A DNA stretch of 64,000 nucleotides from Pelistega suis. Lineage in GTDB: Bacteria; Pseudomonadota; Gammaproteobacteria; Burkholderiales; Burkholderiaceae_B. A program made the position numbers and the translations under genes. Every line of letters starts with the position of its first letter. Within the stretch, counting starts at the first letter, position 1. The stretch is from contig NZ_JABGBN010000005.1 in the NCBI RefSeq assembly GCF_013133795.1, forward strand, positions 62,001-126,000, given 5' to 3'. The notes under the pieces were generated by a model. That model ran no database searches. It had not been told where the DNA came from and saw only the letters and a list, made by a program, of their open reading frames with translations. Of the stretch, positions 28,678 to 35,861 are shown piece after piece.

Positions 28678-30357
28678 TTAGGCAAATAAAGTTTGATTGG
28701 CCAAAGCAGTCAGCTGCTGCTTACCATTTTCCAATTCTGCAATCATGCTTTCCAATTCAGCGGCTTTTTCGGCTTTTTCGGCCTCGGCAGCCTGAATTTC
28801 ATCGCGTTTTTGTTGCAATTGCTCTTCAAATTGTTCGCTGATCTGGTTAATCAGTGCGGTAATGTTTTGATTCAGCATTTCAGGCAGTACGCTGTTTAAT
28901 TGCTGCTGAATTTGCGGAATAATCGTGCCGACAATTGCTTGTTCCATTTGTTCGCGCTGCCGGCGTCCTTTTGCGCCTTTGTTGAACAGAGAAATGATTT
29001 CAGGCAAAAATGCCAGTACCGCACCAACAATGCCAAACACACCGCCCAGCAATGATTTCAATGTTGTCGAACCTACTTTTTCCATGATGATTTTCGTAGC
29101 CGATTTCAATGCCGTATTGGCAACTTTACCGATTGCCCCCGCTCCGCTGCTGCTCATGACATCCATTACAATATTGCCCAAACCATTGTCAGGCAGCATA
29201 GATAATTGCGTGTTAATGCCATTGCCCATTTCTTCAATCAAATCTTGGTTGATGGTTTGAAAACGCGTTTGCACGGCGGTTAATAGCGCATTTTTGGCAA
29301 TGTCGTTAATTTCGCGTTCAAACGCACTTTGATTGCTAATCGCCAAATCCACCAAGCGCGTTTTCTGCGTCAGAATCGCCGATGTAACCGCTTGATTAAT
29401 GATCGAAACGCTGTTGCGCGAATAACGGCTTTCTACATCGCTAATCGCCGCTTGTTTTTTCGCTTCAATACCATTCAGGCTGCTTTGCAGGGCAGCAATC
29501 ACTTCTTCCGCCTCTTTTTTGCTGCCTTTAAATGTAGAAATTTTCACGTTAATGCTTTGTGTCAAAGCCGTGTAATTTTCACGCAGCTCATCAATAAACA
29601 GTGAGCGGAACAATTCTTCGGGATTAATGGCATGCAGAATATTTTTCAGATTGTTGCCGCCGTCCATATCCAATAAAGCAACTTCGCCTGTGTGGTCAAA
29701 ATCGTCTTCCAATTGCTCGGCAATTTTGTGTTGCACAGCGCGAACATCATCAGATGCGCGCAGATTGGTTTTGCTGATGCAGAACGCAAATCCTTTTCCA
29801 AATTGTTGAATATTCTCAATTTCACGCTTCATGCTCAAGGTGATGTTGCCGTCTTCTACACTGGTTAAAAACACAAAATACACGCCACGATTGAGATAAT
29901 TCAAAATAGCTTGGTTGTGGTTTTCAATCGGTGCGTCAAAGCCCGGCATATCTACCAAAACCAACGGTTGAATCTCTTTCAATTGTTCGTTATTCAAATA
30001 CAGACGCAGATTTTTAAAATTGCGCGCGTTGTCTTTCAGACTAGAAAATTCGGATAACTCGTGGCGTTCCACACTGCCTGAACTGCTGACTGATTCAATG
30101 TAATTTGTCGGGCTATAGCGTAATTCCGTTGCCAATGCGGTTTCGGGTGTAACCGCAGTCGGCAAAATGTCATTACCCAAAAACGAGTTAATCAATGTGC
30201 TTTTGCCCGCGCTAAATCCACCCACCACAGGCACAATCAATTCAGCCTGCTCAATGTTGTGCGCAATATGCGACAATTTATTGTCGGAAATTTCTAATGG
30301 TGCAATGATGTTTTGCACTGATTTGATGTAATCTAAAAATTGTTTTTGCGTATTCAT
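28678..30357 (-). CDS. Dynamin-like GTPase A (island), 559 aa
   Basis: G1 GGFSAGKS is at residues 46-53, the G2 threonine lies in the TAVTPETA region, and G3 DMPG is at 136-139. The G4 position reads SKTN (195-198) in place of N/TKxD. The middle is helical. A hydrophobic hairpin around 430-455 (LLGGVFGIVGAVLAFLPEI) looks like a membrane-inserting paddle, as in bacterial dynamin-like proteins. A strong coiled coil rich in E, A and K closes the C-terminus. The start has AAGGAG 8 nt upstream. First large gene of the cassette. Confidence 0.88.
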   Translation of the reverse strand: MNTQKQFLDYIKSVQNIIAPLEISDNKLSHIAHNIEQAELIVPVVGGFSAGKSTLINSFLGNDILPTAVTPETALATELRYSPTNYIESVSSSGSVERHELSEFSSLKDNARNFKNLRLYLNNEQLKEIQPLVLVDMPGFDAPIENHNQAILNYLNRGVYFVFLTSVEDGNITLSMKREIENIQQFGKGFAFCISKTNLRASDDVRAVQHKIAEQLEDDFDHTGEVALLDMDGGNNLKNILHAINPEELFRSLFIDELRENYTALTQSINVKISTFKGSKKEAEEVIAALQSSLNGIEAKKQAAISDVESRYSRNSVSIINQAVTSAILTQKTRLVDLAISNQSAFEREINDIAKNALLTAVQTRFQTINQDLIEEMGNGINTQLSMLPDNGLGNIVMDVMSSSGAGAIGKVANTALKSATKIIMEKVGSTTLKSLLGGVFGIVGAVLAFLPEIISLFNKGAKGRRQREQMEQAIVGTIIPQIQQQLNSVLPEMLNQNITALINQISEQFEEQLQQKRDEIQAAEAEKAEKAAELESMIAELENGKQQLTALANQTLFA

Positions 30358-30441
30358 AAGTAAAACTCCTTGTGATTAATAAAGTTACTTCCGTTGCTTT
30401 CACGCCTAACCACACTAACCACAGCAATACAAGCGGTAAAA

Positions 30442-30564
30442 CTATGCCACCAAAAACGCAGGCAGCACAGGCAATAAAACGGTACAAAACAAAAATCCGC
30501 CCAAAATCATGGCACTGTTTTTGTTTGAAGGCCGTTTGGGATTGCGAAATCTTCCACCCAACAT
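30442..30564 (-). CDS. Small predicted membrane protein at the head of the dynamin operon
   Basis: A 40-aa ORF: a basic N-terminus (MLGGRFRNPKRPSNKN) and one hydrophobic span (MILGGFLFCTVLLPVLPAFL). A purine-rich ribosome binding site (AAAGGAAAGGAAAAG) lies just upstream of the ATG. It precedes GTPase A by 84 nt. A longer ORF in another frame (30278-30589) overlaps it but lacks its own ribosome binding site. No family is recognised. It could be a membrane anchor or sensor of the cassette. Confidence 0.5.
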   Translation of the reverse strand: MLGGRFRNPKRPSNKNSAMILGGFLFCTVLLPVLPAFLVA

Positions 30565-30585
30565 TATCTTTTCCTTTCCTTTGTA

Positions 30586-30960
30586 TCAATTGGCTAAATA
30601 ATCCCGCAGCTTCTGCTGCAATTCAATCGGTGAAACAATTTTTGCCATTGTAATCCAATACTGCACAATCGGTACAATTTCATTTTCGTGAATATTCTTA
30701 CACGCCAGCAGTAAACCGCCATCGTCTAAACGACGCACGGTTTCTTGATTGGGCAACAAATTACGGCGTAAAAAATACGGTGCGGCTTGAGCGGAAACTT
30801 GCACAATCACTTCGCTTAATTGATTGCCGTGTGAAATGCTGTCGTTTTCCTTGATAGCTGCCTAAGTGATCAATTCCAAAGCAAAAGCTTGATTATCGCG
30901 CGTGTCTAACAAGGGAAACAATTGAGACTCATAATGAACTCCGTTGGAGTGGGTTTGAAA
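30586..30960 (-). pseudogene. Remnant of a WYL-domain (YafY-type) transcriptional regulator
   Basis: The open part (30586-30810) encodes VSAQAAPYFLRRNLLPNQ, LDDGG and PIVQYW, the C-terminal module of WYL regulators. Continuing upstream in frame gives SHGNQLSEV and then an amber codon at 30862-30864, preceded by LDTRDNQAFALELIT. In intact homologues, as I recall them, these blocks are separated by the WYL core, which is missing here, so I infer an internal deletion plus a nonsense mutation. WYL regulators often control phage-defence loci. It lies immediately upstream of the dynamin operon. Confidence 0.65.
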
Positions 30961-31011
30961 AGATGAAGCGATTATAGTTAGGCTGTCTGCACGGTTGTGT
31001 CGCAAGCATCA

Positions 31012-31047
31012 TTGGCTGTGTTATTTTTTTTGGCTGTGTTATTTTTT
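31012..31047. repeat. Tandem 18-bp repeat
   Basis: TTGGCTGTGTTATTTTTT occurs twice head to tail (31012-31029, 31030-31047) in the A/T-rich gap between the WYL remnant and the XRE gene. No other signal was found in 30961-31159. Confidence 0.9.
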
Positions 31048-31159
31048 GTGAAGATTGTACTACTTTTTTGCTCAAAATTTCAGAATTTTATTCTTTTAAT
31101 AGAAAATTAGACCGTTCTTTTGTGGTGATGAATGTCGCATATTTGCCCTTTTGATTTTT

Positions 31160-31561
31160 ATGGCAAATAGTGTGAAATCTCCTATCAACCAAAGCATAGG
31201 CAATGCGATTGCGCAACAGCGCAAAGCAGTAGGTTTAACGCAAACCCAATTAGCGGAACGTTTGAATTTAAGCCTTGATGCTGTGTCGCGTTTGGAGCGC
31301 GGCAATATTGGTTTATCGGTAGAGCGGTTATTTGAATTGGCAGAAATTTTTGATTGTGAAACAACGGATTTGTTGCAAACAGGCCGTACGCTAATCCGCG
31401 ACCAAGCGCGAGAAATGGAGGTGTTATTACGAGAATTAAGCGAGCAAGAGGTCAGCGGTTCAATCCCGCTTACCTCCACCAAAAAATTATTTGCTTTTTA
31501 TAAAAACTATGTTATAGTTACGTTCTTGACACAGTCCTGTCCCCTTCGTCTAGAGGCCTAG
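31160..31561 (+). CDS. XRE-family HTH regulator whose 3' end crosses attR
   Basis: From the ATG at 31160 it is 133 aa. The N-terminal Cro/CI-type helix-turn-helix (IAQQRKAVGLTQTQLAERLN, then SLDAVSRLERGNIGLS) is followed by a short helical tail. From EQEVSGSIPLTST onwards the frame is encoded by the tRNA-Ala-derived repeat and then by host DNA, ending inside tRNA-Glu. Joined to the left island end, as in an excised circle, the frame would read T-R-stop right after the repeat. The only rightward gene of the island; probably its regulator. Confidence 0.72.
   Translation: MANSVKSPINQSIGNAIAQQRKAVGLTQTQLAERLNLSLDAVSRLERGNIGLSVERLFELAEIFDCETTDLLQTGRTLIRDQAREMEVLLRELSEQEVSGSIPLTSTKKLFAFYKNYVIVTFLTQSCPLRLEA
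31444..31481. repeat. attR: right 38-bp direct repeat
   Basis: Copy of the tRNA-Ala 3' end including CCA, with A at 31462 where the tRNA has G at 23276. It marks the right boundary of the island and lies inside the XRE reading frame. Confidence 0.88.
31491..31518 (+). promoter_or_regulatory. Predicted promoter of the Glu/Asp tRNA array
   Basis: TTGCTT at 31491-31496, a 16-nt spacer and TATAGT at 31513-31518, about 20 nt before the first tRNA-Glu. It lies just outside attR, in host DNA. Confidence 0.55.
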
Positions 31562-31614
31562 GACACCACCCTTTCACGGTGGGTACAGGGGTTCGAATCC
31601 CCTAGGGGACGCCA
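31539..31614 (+). tRNA. tRNA-Glu (TTC), copy 1
   Basis: A 76-nt cloverleaf with encoded CCA. The acceptor GTCCCCT pairs with AGGGGAC, the anticodon loop CCTTTCACG gives TTC, and the T arm is GGGGTTCGAATCCCC. Confidence 0.97.
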
Positions 31615-31648
31615 CTACCACTGAGTGGCAGATTAAAAGTTACCGCGC

Positions 31649-31725
31649 GGAGCGGTAGTTCAGTTGGTTAGAATACCGGCCTGTCACGCCGGGGGTCGCG
31701 GGTTCGAGCCCCGTCCGCTCCGCCA
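31649..31725 (+). tRNA. tRNA-Asp (GTC), copy 1
   Basis: A 77-nt cloverleaf with encoded CCA. The acceptor GGAGCGG pairs with CCGCTCC and the anticodon is GTC in CTGTCAC. It is a substrate for the Tgt/QueA queuosine pathway encoded at 11.9-14.1 kb. Confidence 0.97.
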
Positions 31726-31740
31726 CCATTTGTTAGTCCT

Positions 31741-31816
31741 GTCCCCTTCGTCTAGAGGCCTAGGACACCACCCTTTCACGGTGGGTACAGGGGTTCGAAT
31801 CCCCTAGGGGACGCCA
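31741..31816 (+). tRNA. tRNA-Glu (TTC), copy 2
   Basis: Sequence identical to copy 1 over all 76 nt. Confidence 0.97.
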
Positions 31817-31854
31817 CTTATTAACCAGAGTGGTTCTGTAAAAGTTTATCGCGC

Positions 31855-31931
31855 GGAGCGGTAGTTCAGTTGGTTAGAATACCGGCCTGTCACGCCGGGG
31901 GTCGCGGGTTCGAGCCCCGTCCGCTCCGCCA
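31855..31931 (+). tRNA. tRNA-Asp (GTC), copy 2
   Basis: Sequence identical to copy 1 over all 77 nt. Confidence 0.97.
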
Positions 31932-31947
31932 CCATTTGTTAGTCCAA

Positions 31948-32023
31948 GTCCCCTTCGTCTAGAGGCCTAGGACACCACCCTTTCACGGTGGGTACAGGGG
32001 TTCGAATCCCCTAGGGGACGCCA
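31948..32023 (+). tRNA. tRNA-Glu (TTC), copy 3
   Basis: Sequence identical to copies 1 and 2. Confidence 0.97.
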
Positions 32024-32057
32024 CTACCACTGAGTGGCAGATTAAAAGTTACCGCGC

Positions 32058-32134
32058 GGAGCGGTAGTTCAGTTGGTTAGAATACCGGCCTGTCACGCCG
32101 GGGGTCGCGGGTTCGAGCCCCGTCCGCTCCGCCA
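32058..32134 (+). tRNA. tRNA-Asp (GTC), copy 3
   Basis: Sequence identical to copies 1 and 2. The spacer before it matches the spacer between Glu 1 and Asp 1, so the array grew by duplication of a Glu-Asp unit. Confidence 0.97.
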
Positions 32135-32142
32135 CATATTAG

Positions 32143-32176
32143 AAAGCCTTATAGTTTTTGCTATAAGGCTTTTTGC
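32143..32176 (+). terminator. Terminator of the tRNA array
   Basis: AAAGCCTTATAG pairs with CTATAAGGCTTT around TTTTTG, followed by T residues. It can also serve the convergent IclR-type gene (stop at 32193). Confidence 0.85.
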
Positions 32177-32192
32177 TTTATCCACACCTCTC

Positions 32193-32966
32193 TTATTCAC
32201 TCAGTCTTTGAAAAACTTCCGATAATTCTTGAGCAGCCTCCTGCATCGCAGGGATATAGTGCTGTAATTCTGCCAATGATTTTCGCACAGAAGGGGCATG
32301 TGTAAATAAAGCGGCAAACACTTCACCACCCTCAGGGTTTAAGATAGGCACAGCACAAGCCACCATTCCCGGAATAAACTCCTCATCATCAACAGCAAAA
32401 CCTTGTTTTTTCACCTGTCTTACCGTATCAATTAATAAAGCCTTATCAGTGACGGTATTTTTAGTCAAGGCATAAAGATTCAAATTATCCACTACCCGCT
32501 GCAATACACCTCCACTCATTTGGCCTAATAACAACTTACCACTCGCACTTGCCCAGATAGGAATATTCATCCCCTCCGGTAAATTAATCTGCAATGGCCA
32601 ATTAGATAAAACGCGATCAATATAAACAACCGATAAATTATCCAAAATAGAAATACCTACCGTCTCTCCTATCTGCTGAGAGAGCTTTTGCAGTATCGCT
32701 TGTCGCTCAGATTTATAAACACCATTTTTCCAAACATGAAAAACTAATTTATGCGTGCGCTCACCACAGACAACCCTTCCTTGCAAATCAAGTCGCAAAA
32801 AACCGGTATCCTGCAACTGCTGCACTAAGCGGTGTATGCTAGGCTTAGGAATATCCAAAATTTCGGATAAATCACCCGCACTAAGCGGTCTTTCCGCCTT
32901 TGCCACCTCTTCAACAATTTGCAATACTCGCTCAATACTAGAGCCTTTCTTTCTGTCCATCATCAT
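32193..32966 (-). CDS. IclR-family transcriptional regulator
   Basis: A 257-aa protein with an N-terminal winged helix-turn-helix (IERVLQIVEEVAKAERPLSA, then LSEILDIPKPSIHRLVQQL) and a C-terminal IclR effector domain (VGISILDNLSVVYIDRV, WASASGKLLL, GFAVDDEEFIPGMVACAVPI). It is divergent from an alcohol dehydrogenase/semialdehyde dehydrogenase pair, which it probably controls through the palindrome at 33042. The effector is unknown. Confidence 0.9.
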   Translation of the reverse strand: MMMDRKKGSSIERVLQIVEEVAKAERPLSAGDLSEILDIPKPSIHRLVQQLQDTGFLRLDLQGRVVCGERTHKLVFHVWKNGVYKSERQAILQKLSQQIGETVGISILDNLSVVYIDRVLSNWPLQINLPEGMNIPIWASASGKLLLGQMSGGVLQRVVDNLNLYALTKNTVTDKALLIDTVRQVKKQGFAVDDEEFIPGMVACAVPILNPEGGEVFAALFTHAPSVRKSLAELQHYIPAMQEAAQELSEVFQRLSE

Positions 32967-33041
32967 CTCACTTTCTTATTGACGCTTAGTGTCTACCATC
33001 ATTTGCTTTTTTTATTATTTTCATTATAATTAAAAAATCAT

Positions 33042-33066
33042 ATAACGATACGATTTGTATCATTAT
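33042..33066. promoter_or_regulatory. Candidate IclR operator palindrome
   Basis: ATAACGATAC and GTATCATTAT form a 10-bp imperfect inverted repeat (9/10) around GATTT, 22 nt before the alcohol dehydrogenase ATG and between the divergent regulator and dehydrogenase genes. Confidence 0.6.
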
Positions 33067-33087
33067 AAACAATTTATGGAGAAATTT

Positions 33088-34251
33088 ATGTCGTTTACCA
33101 TTACCTTACCGAGACTGATTGAAATTGGTAAGAATGCCTGCCAAAAACTTCCTCAGATGTTAAACGCACTGGGCGTGGCAAAGCCACTCATTATCACCGA
33201 TAAAATGATGGTCCAACTTGGCTATATCAAACAAATCCAAGATATTCTCCTAGCGGAAGGTATCAGTGCTGATGTGCATGATGACACCATTCCTGAACCT
33301 ACGGAATCCTCTATTTTATCTGGTGTCGAAAAAGTACGTCGCGGTGGTTATGACTCTATCATTGCCTTAGGTGGTGGCAGTCCCATTGATAGCGCAAAAG
33401 CTATTTCCATTCTAGGTAAATTTGGTGGCACTATTCGCGACTATAAATTCCCTCGCCAAACCAATGAATCTGGTCTTCCTATTATTGCCATCCCAACCAC
33501 AGCAGGCACAGGCTCAGAAGCAACAAAATTCACTATTATCACAGATGAAACGCAAAATGAGAAATTACTCTGTGTCGGTTTAGGCTTTTTACCAGTGGCC
33601 GCGATTATCGACTATACCTTAACCCTCAGCGTACCTGCCCGTACAACAGCTGATACAGGTATTGATGCAATGACACATGCCATAGAAGCTTATGTCAGTC
33701 AAAAACAAAATCCTTATAGTGAGCAACAGGCACTTGCTGCCTTACGTCTCATTGGCCCTAACTTACAAAAAGCATACCACGACGGCAAAAACGAACAAGC
33801 CCGAGAAGCCATGATGCTGGGCTCTACACTCGCAGGCATTGCTTTTAACAACGCCTCAGTTGCTCTCGTACACGGCATGAGCCGCCCTATCGGTGCATTC
33901 TTCCACGTTCCTCATGGTCTGTCTAATGCGATGTTATTACCTGCTGTTACGGAATTTTCTATTCCTGCAGCACCCGCACGTTATGCCGATTGTGCCCGTG
34001 CGCTAGGTATCGCCGATTCCAACGATAACGATGCACAAGCCAATGAAAAATTGCTCACTTTCTTAAAAGCACTGAATACCGAGCTTAAAGTACCAACTCT
34101 TGCAGAATTTGGCGTAGATAAAACCTATTTTGATAGCATCGTAGAAACGATGTGTGATCAAGCCTTTGCCTCTGGCTCCCCTAATAACAACCCTCGCATT
34201 CCGACGAAAGAAGAAATGCTCACTATCTATCGTTCTCTATGGAATGCATAG
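33088..34251 (+). CDS. Iron-containing alcohol dehydrogenase
   Basis: The start chosen is the ATG at 33088 (MSFTITLPRLIEIG) with GGAG upstream, giving 387 aa; the frame is open from 33055. Group III alcohol dehydrogenase: NAD-binding GGGSPIDSAKA, metal ligands in DAMTHAIEAYVS and HGMSRPIGAFFHVPHG. It oxidises a primary alcohol to an aldehyde. The next gene is a CoA-acylating semialdehyde dehydrogenase, so the substrate may be a hydroxy acid such as 3-hydroxypropionate or a related short hydroxyacid; that is inference. Confidence 0.9.
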   Translation: MSFTITLPRLIEIGKNACQKLPQMLNALGVAKPLIITDKMMVQLGYIKQIQDILLAEGISADVHDDTIPEPTESSILSGVEKVRRGGYDSIIALGGGSPIDSAKAISILGKFGGTIRDYKFPRQTNESGLPIIAIPTTAGTGSEATKFTIITDETQNEKLLCVGLGFLPVAAIIDYTLTLSVPARTTADTGIDAMTHAIEAYVSQKQNPYSEQQALAALRLIGPNLQKAYHDGKNEQAREAMMLGSTLAGIAFNNASVALVHGMSRPIGAFFHVPHGLSNAMLLPAVTEFSIPAAPARYADCARALGIADSNDNDAQANEKLLTFLKALNTELKVPTLAEFGVDKTYFDSIVETMCDQAFASGSPNNNPRIPTKEEMLTIYRSLWNA

Positions 34252-34295
34252 AGCAGCAAAACCTTTATAACAAATAGCAACAAGGAAAATAGTAG

Positions 34296-35789
34296 ATGAA
34301 CAAAATTGGACACTTTATTAACGGTCAAGTGATTACCGCTGGCGACCGTTCTCAACCTGTTTATAACCCTTCTACAGGACAAGTCAGCAAAGAGGTCTTG
34401 CTAGGCAATGCAAAGACCATTGATGAAGCGGTAGCTGCAGCAAAAGCCGCCTTCCCTGAATGGCGAAAAACCCCACCACTCAAACGCGCTCGCATTATGT
34501 TTAAATTTAAAGAGCTATTAGAAAAAAATGCGGATGAAATTTGTCGTTTAATTGGTGAAGAGCATGGCAAAATCGTGCATGATGCCGCCGGTGAATTACA
34601 GCGTGGCATTGAAAATGTCGAGTACGCTTGTGGTGCTCCAGAATTACTCAAAGGCGAGCATAGCCGCAATGTCGGTCCAGATATTGACTCGTGGAGTGAA
34701 TTCCACCCATTAGGTGTGGTAGCGGGTATCACACCATTTAACTTCCCTGTCATGGTGCCATTATGGATGTTCCCGATGGCTATCGTATGCGGCAACACCT
34801 TTGTATTAAAACCCTCAGAACGCGACCCAAGCTCAACCCTCTTTATTGCCCAATTACTCAAAGAAGCGGGTCTACCCGACGGCGTATTAAACGTTGTGAA
34901 TGGCGGTAAAGAAACTGTAGACGCTATTCTTGAACATAAGGATATTGAGGCGGTAAGTTTTGTAGGCTCAACACCTATTGCCGAATATATCTATAAAACA
35001 GCGGCTGCCAATGGCAAACGTTGTCAGGCGCTAGGAGGTGCTAAAAACCACGCAATTGTGATGCCTGATGCCGATTTAGACAATGTCGTTAACTCATTAT
35101 TAGGTGCCGCATTTGGCTCTTCTGGTGAACGTTGTATGGCACTATCCGTTGCCGTGGCTGTCGGTGATGAAATTGCCGATAAAATGATTGCGGCTCTCCA
35201 ACAAGCGATGGGGAAACTCAAAGTCGGCGTACATTCAGACAAAAACAATGACTTTGGCCCTGTTATCACGGCTGAACATAAAGCAAAAGTCGTAGGACAT
35301 ATTCGTAGTGCGGCAGAACAAGGTGCTAAAGTCCTTGTCGACGGCTCAACGGCAGCACCCGCGGGCTATGAAAACGGATTTTTCGTTGGCGCAACCTTAA
35401 TTGATGGCGTCACAAAAGACATGACGAGCTATAAAGCGGAAATTTTTGGACCAGTACTACAAGTCATCCGTGTCAAAACTATGGACGAAGCGATGCAGCT
35501 CATCAATGAGCACGAATATGGCAACGGTACGTGTATCTATACCCGTGACGGTGAAGCGGCTCGCTACTTTACTGACAATATTAAGGTGGGTATGGTCGGG
35601 GTGAATATTCCTCTCCCTGTGCCTGTGGCCTATCAAAGCTTCGGCGGCTGGAAACGCTCATTATTTGGTGATTTATTTATGTATGGTCCAGACGGTGTTC
35701 GCTTCTTCACTCGCCGTAAAACCATCACCCAGCGCTGGCCGAGCTCTACCGTTCGTGAGGGTGCTCAATTCTCGATGCCTACGCTATAA
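34296..35789 (+). CDS. mmsA: CoA-acylating methylmalonate-semialdehyde dehydrogenase
   Basis: A 497-aa aldehyde dehydrogenase of the MmsA/IolA branch: GVVAGITPFNFPVMVPLWM, GSTPIAEYIY, LGGAKNHAIVMPDAD and the catalytic cysteine in SSGERCMALS, where the Met-Ala-Leu after Cys is typical of the CoA-dependent members. It converts methylmalonate or malonate semialdehyde with CoA and NAD+ to propionyl- or acetyl-CoA. It is 44 nt after the alcohol dehydrogenase with its own AAGGA ribosome binding site, and a strong terminator follows. Confidence 0.92.
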   Translation: MNKIGHFINGQVITAGDRSQPVYNPSTGQVSKEVLLGNAKTIDEAVAAAKAAFPEWRKTPPLKRARIMFKFKELLEKNADEICRLIGEEHGKIVHDAAGELQRGIENVEYACGAPELLKGEHSRNVGPDIDSWSEFHPLGVVAGITPFNFPVMVPLWMFPMAIVCGNTFVLKPSERDPSSTLFIAQLLKEAGLPDGVLNVVNGGKETVDAILEHKDIEAVSFVGSTPIAEYIYKTAAANGKRCQALGGAKNHAIVMPDADLDNVVNSLLGAAFGSSGERCMALSVAVAVGDEIADKMIAALQQAMGKLKVGVHSDKNNDFGPVITAEHKAKVVGHIRSAAEQGAKVLVDGSTAAPAGYENGFFVGATLIDGVTKDMTSYKAEIFGPVLQVIRVKTMDEAMQLINEHEYGNGTCIYTRDGEAARYFTDNIKVGMVGVNIPLPVPVAYQSFGGWKRSLFGDLFMYGPDGVRFFTRRKTITQRWPSSTVREGAQFSMPTL

Positions 35790-35801
35790 GTAGGATACGA
35801 A

Positions 35802-35834
35802 AAAAGTCCTCTGCAAAAACTGCAGAGGACTTTT
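35802..35834. terminator. Bidirectional terminator between mmsA and the NUDIX gene
   Basis: AAAAGTCCTCTGCA and TGCAGAGGACTTTT form a perfect 14-bp stem with a 5-nt loop, with A/T-rich flanks on both sides; it serves two convergent genes. Confidence 0.92.
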
Positions 35835-35861
35835 ATCTTTCATACTTCAATAAAAAAGCTC

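Noticed and set aside
30278-30589. 103-aa ORF between the WYL remnant and GTPase A
   Set aside because: It starts at a non-ATG codon with no ribosome binding site and overlaps the GTPase A start; the 40-aa ORF in another frame has a much better site. Kept only as an alternative.
31096-31482. Minus-strand ORF beginning VEVSGIEPLTS
   Set aside because: This N-terminus is the reverse reading of the tRNA-Ala repeat and is a common false call; it opposes the XRE gene.
31539-32134. Regularly repeated sequence that might be a CRISPR array
   Set aside because: The repeats are complete, foldable tRNA-Glu and tRNA-Asp genes with CCA ends.
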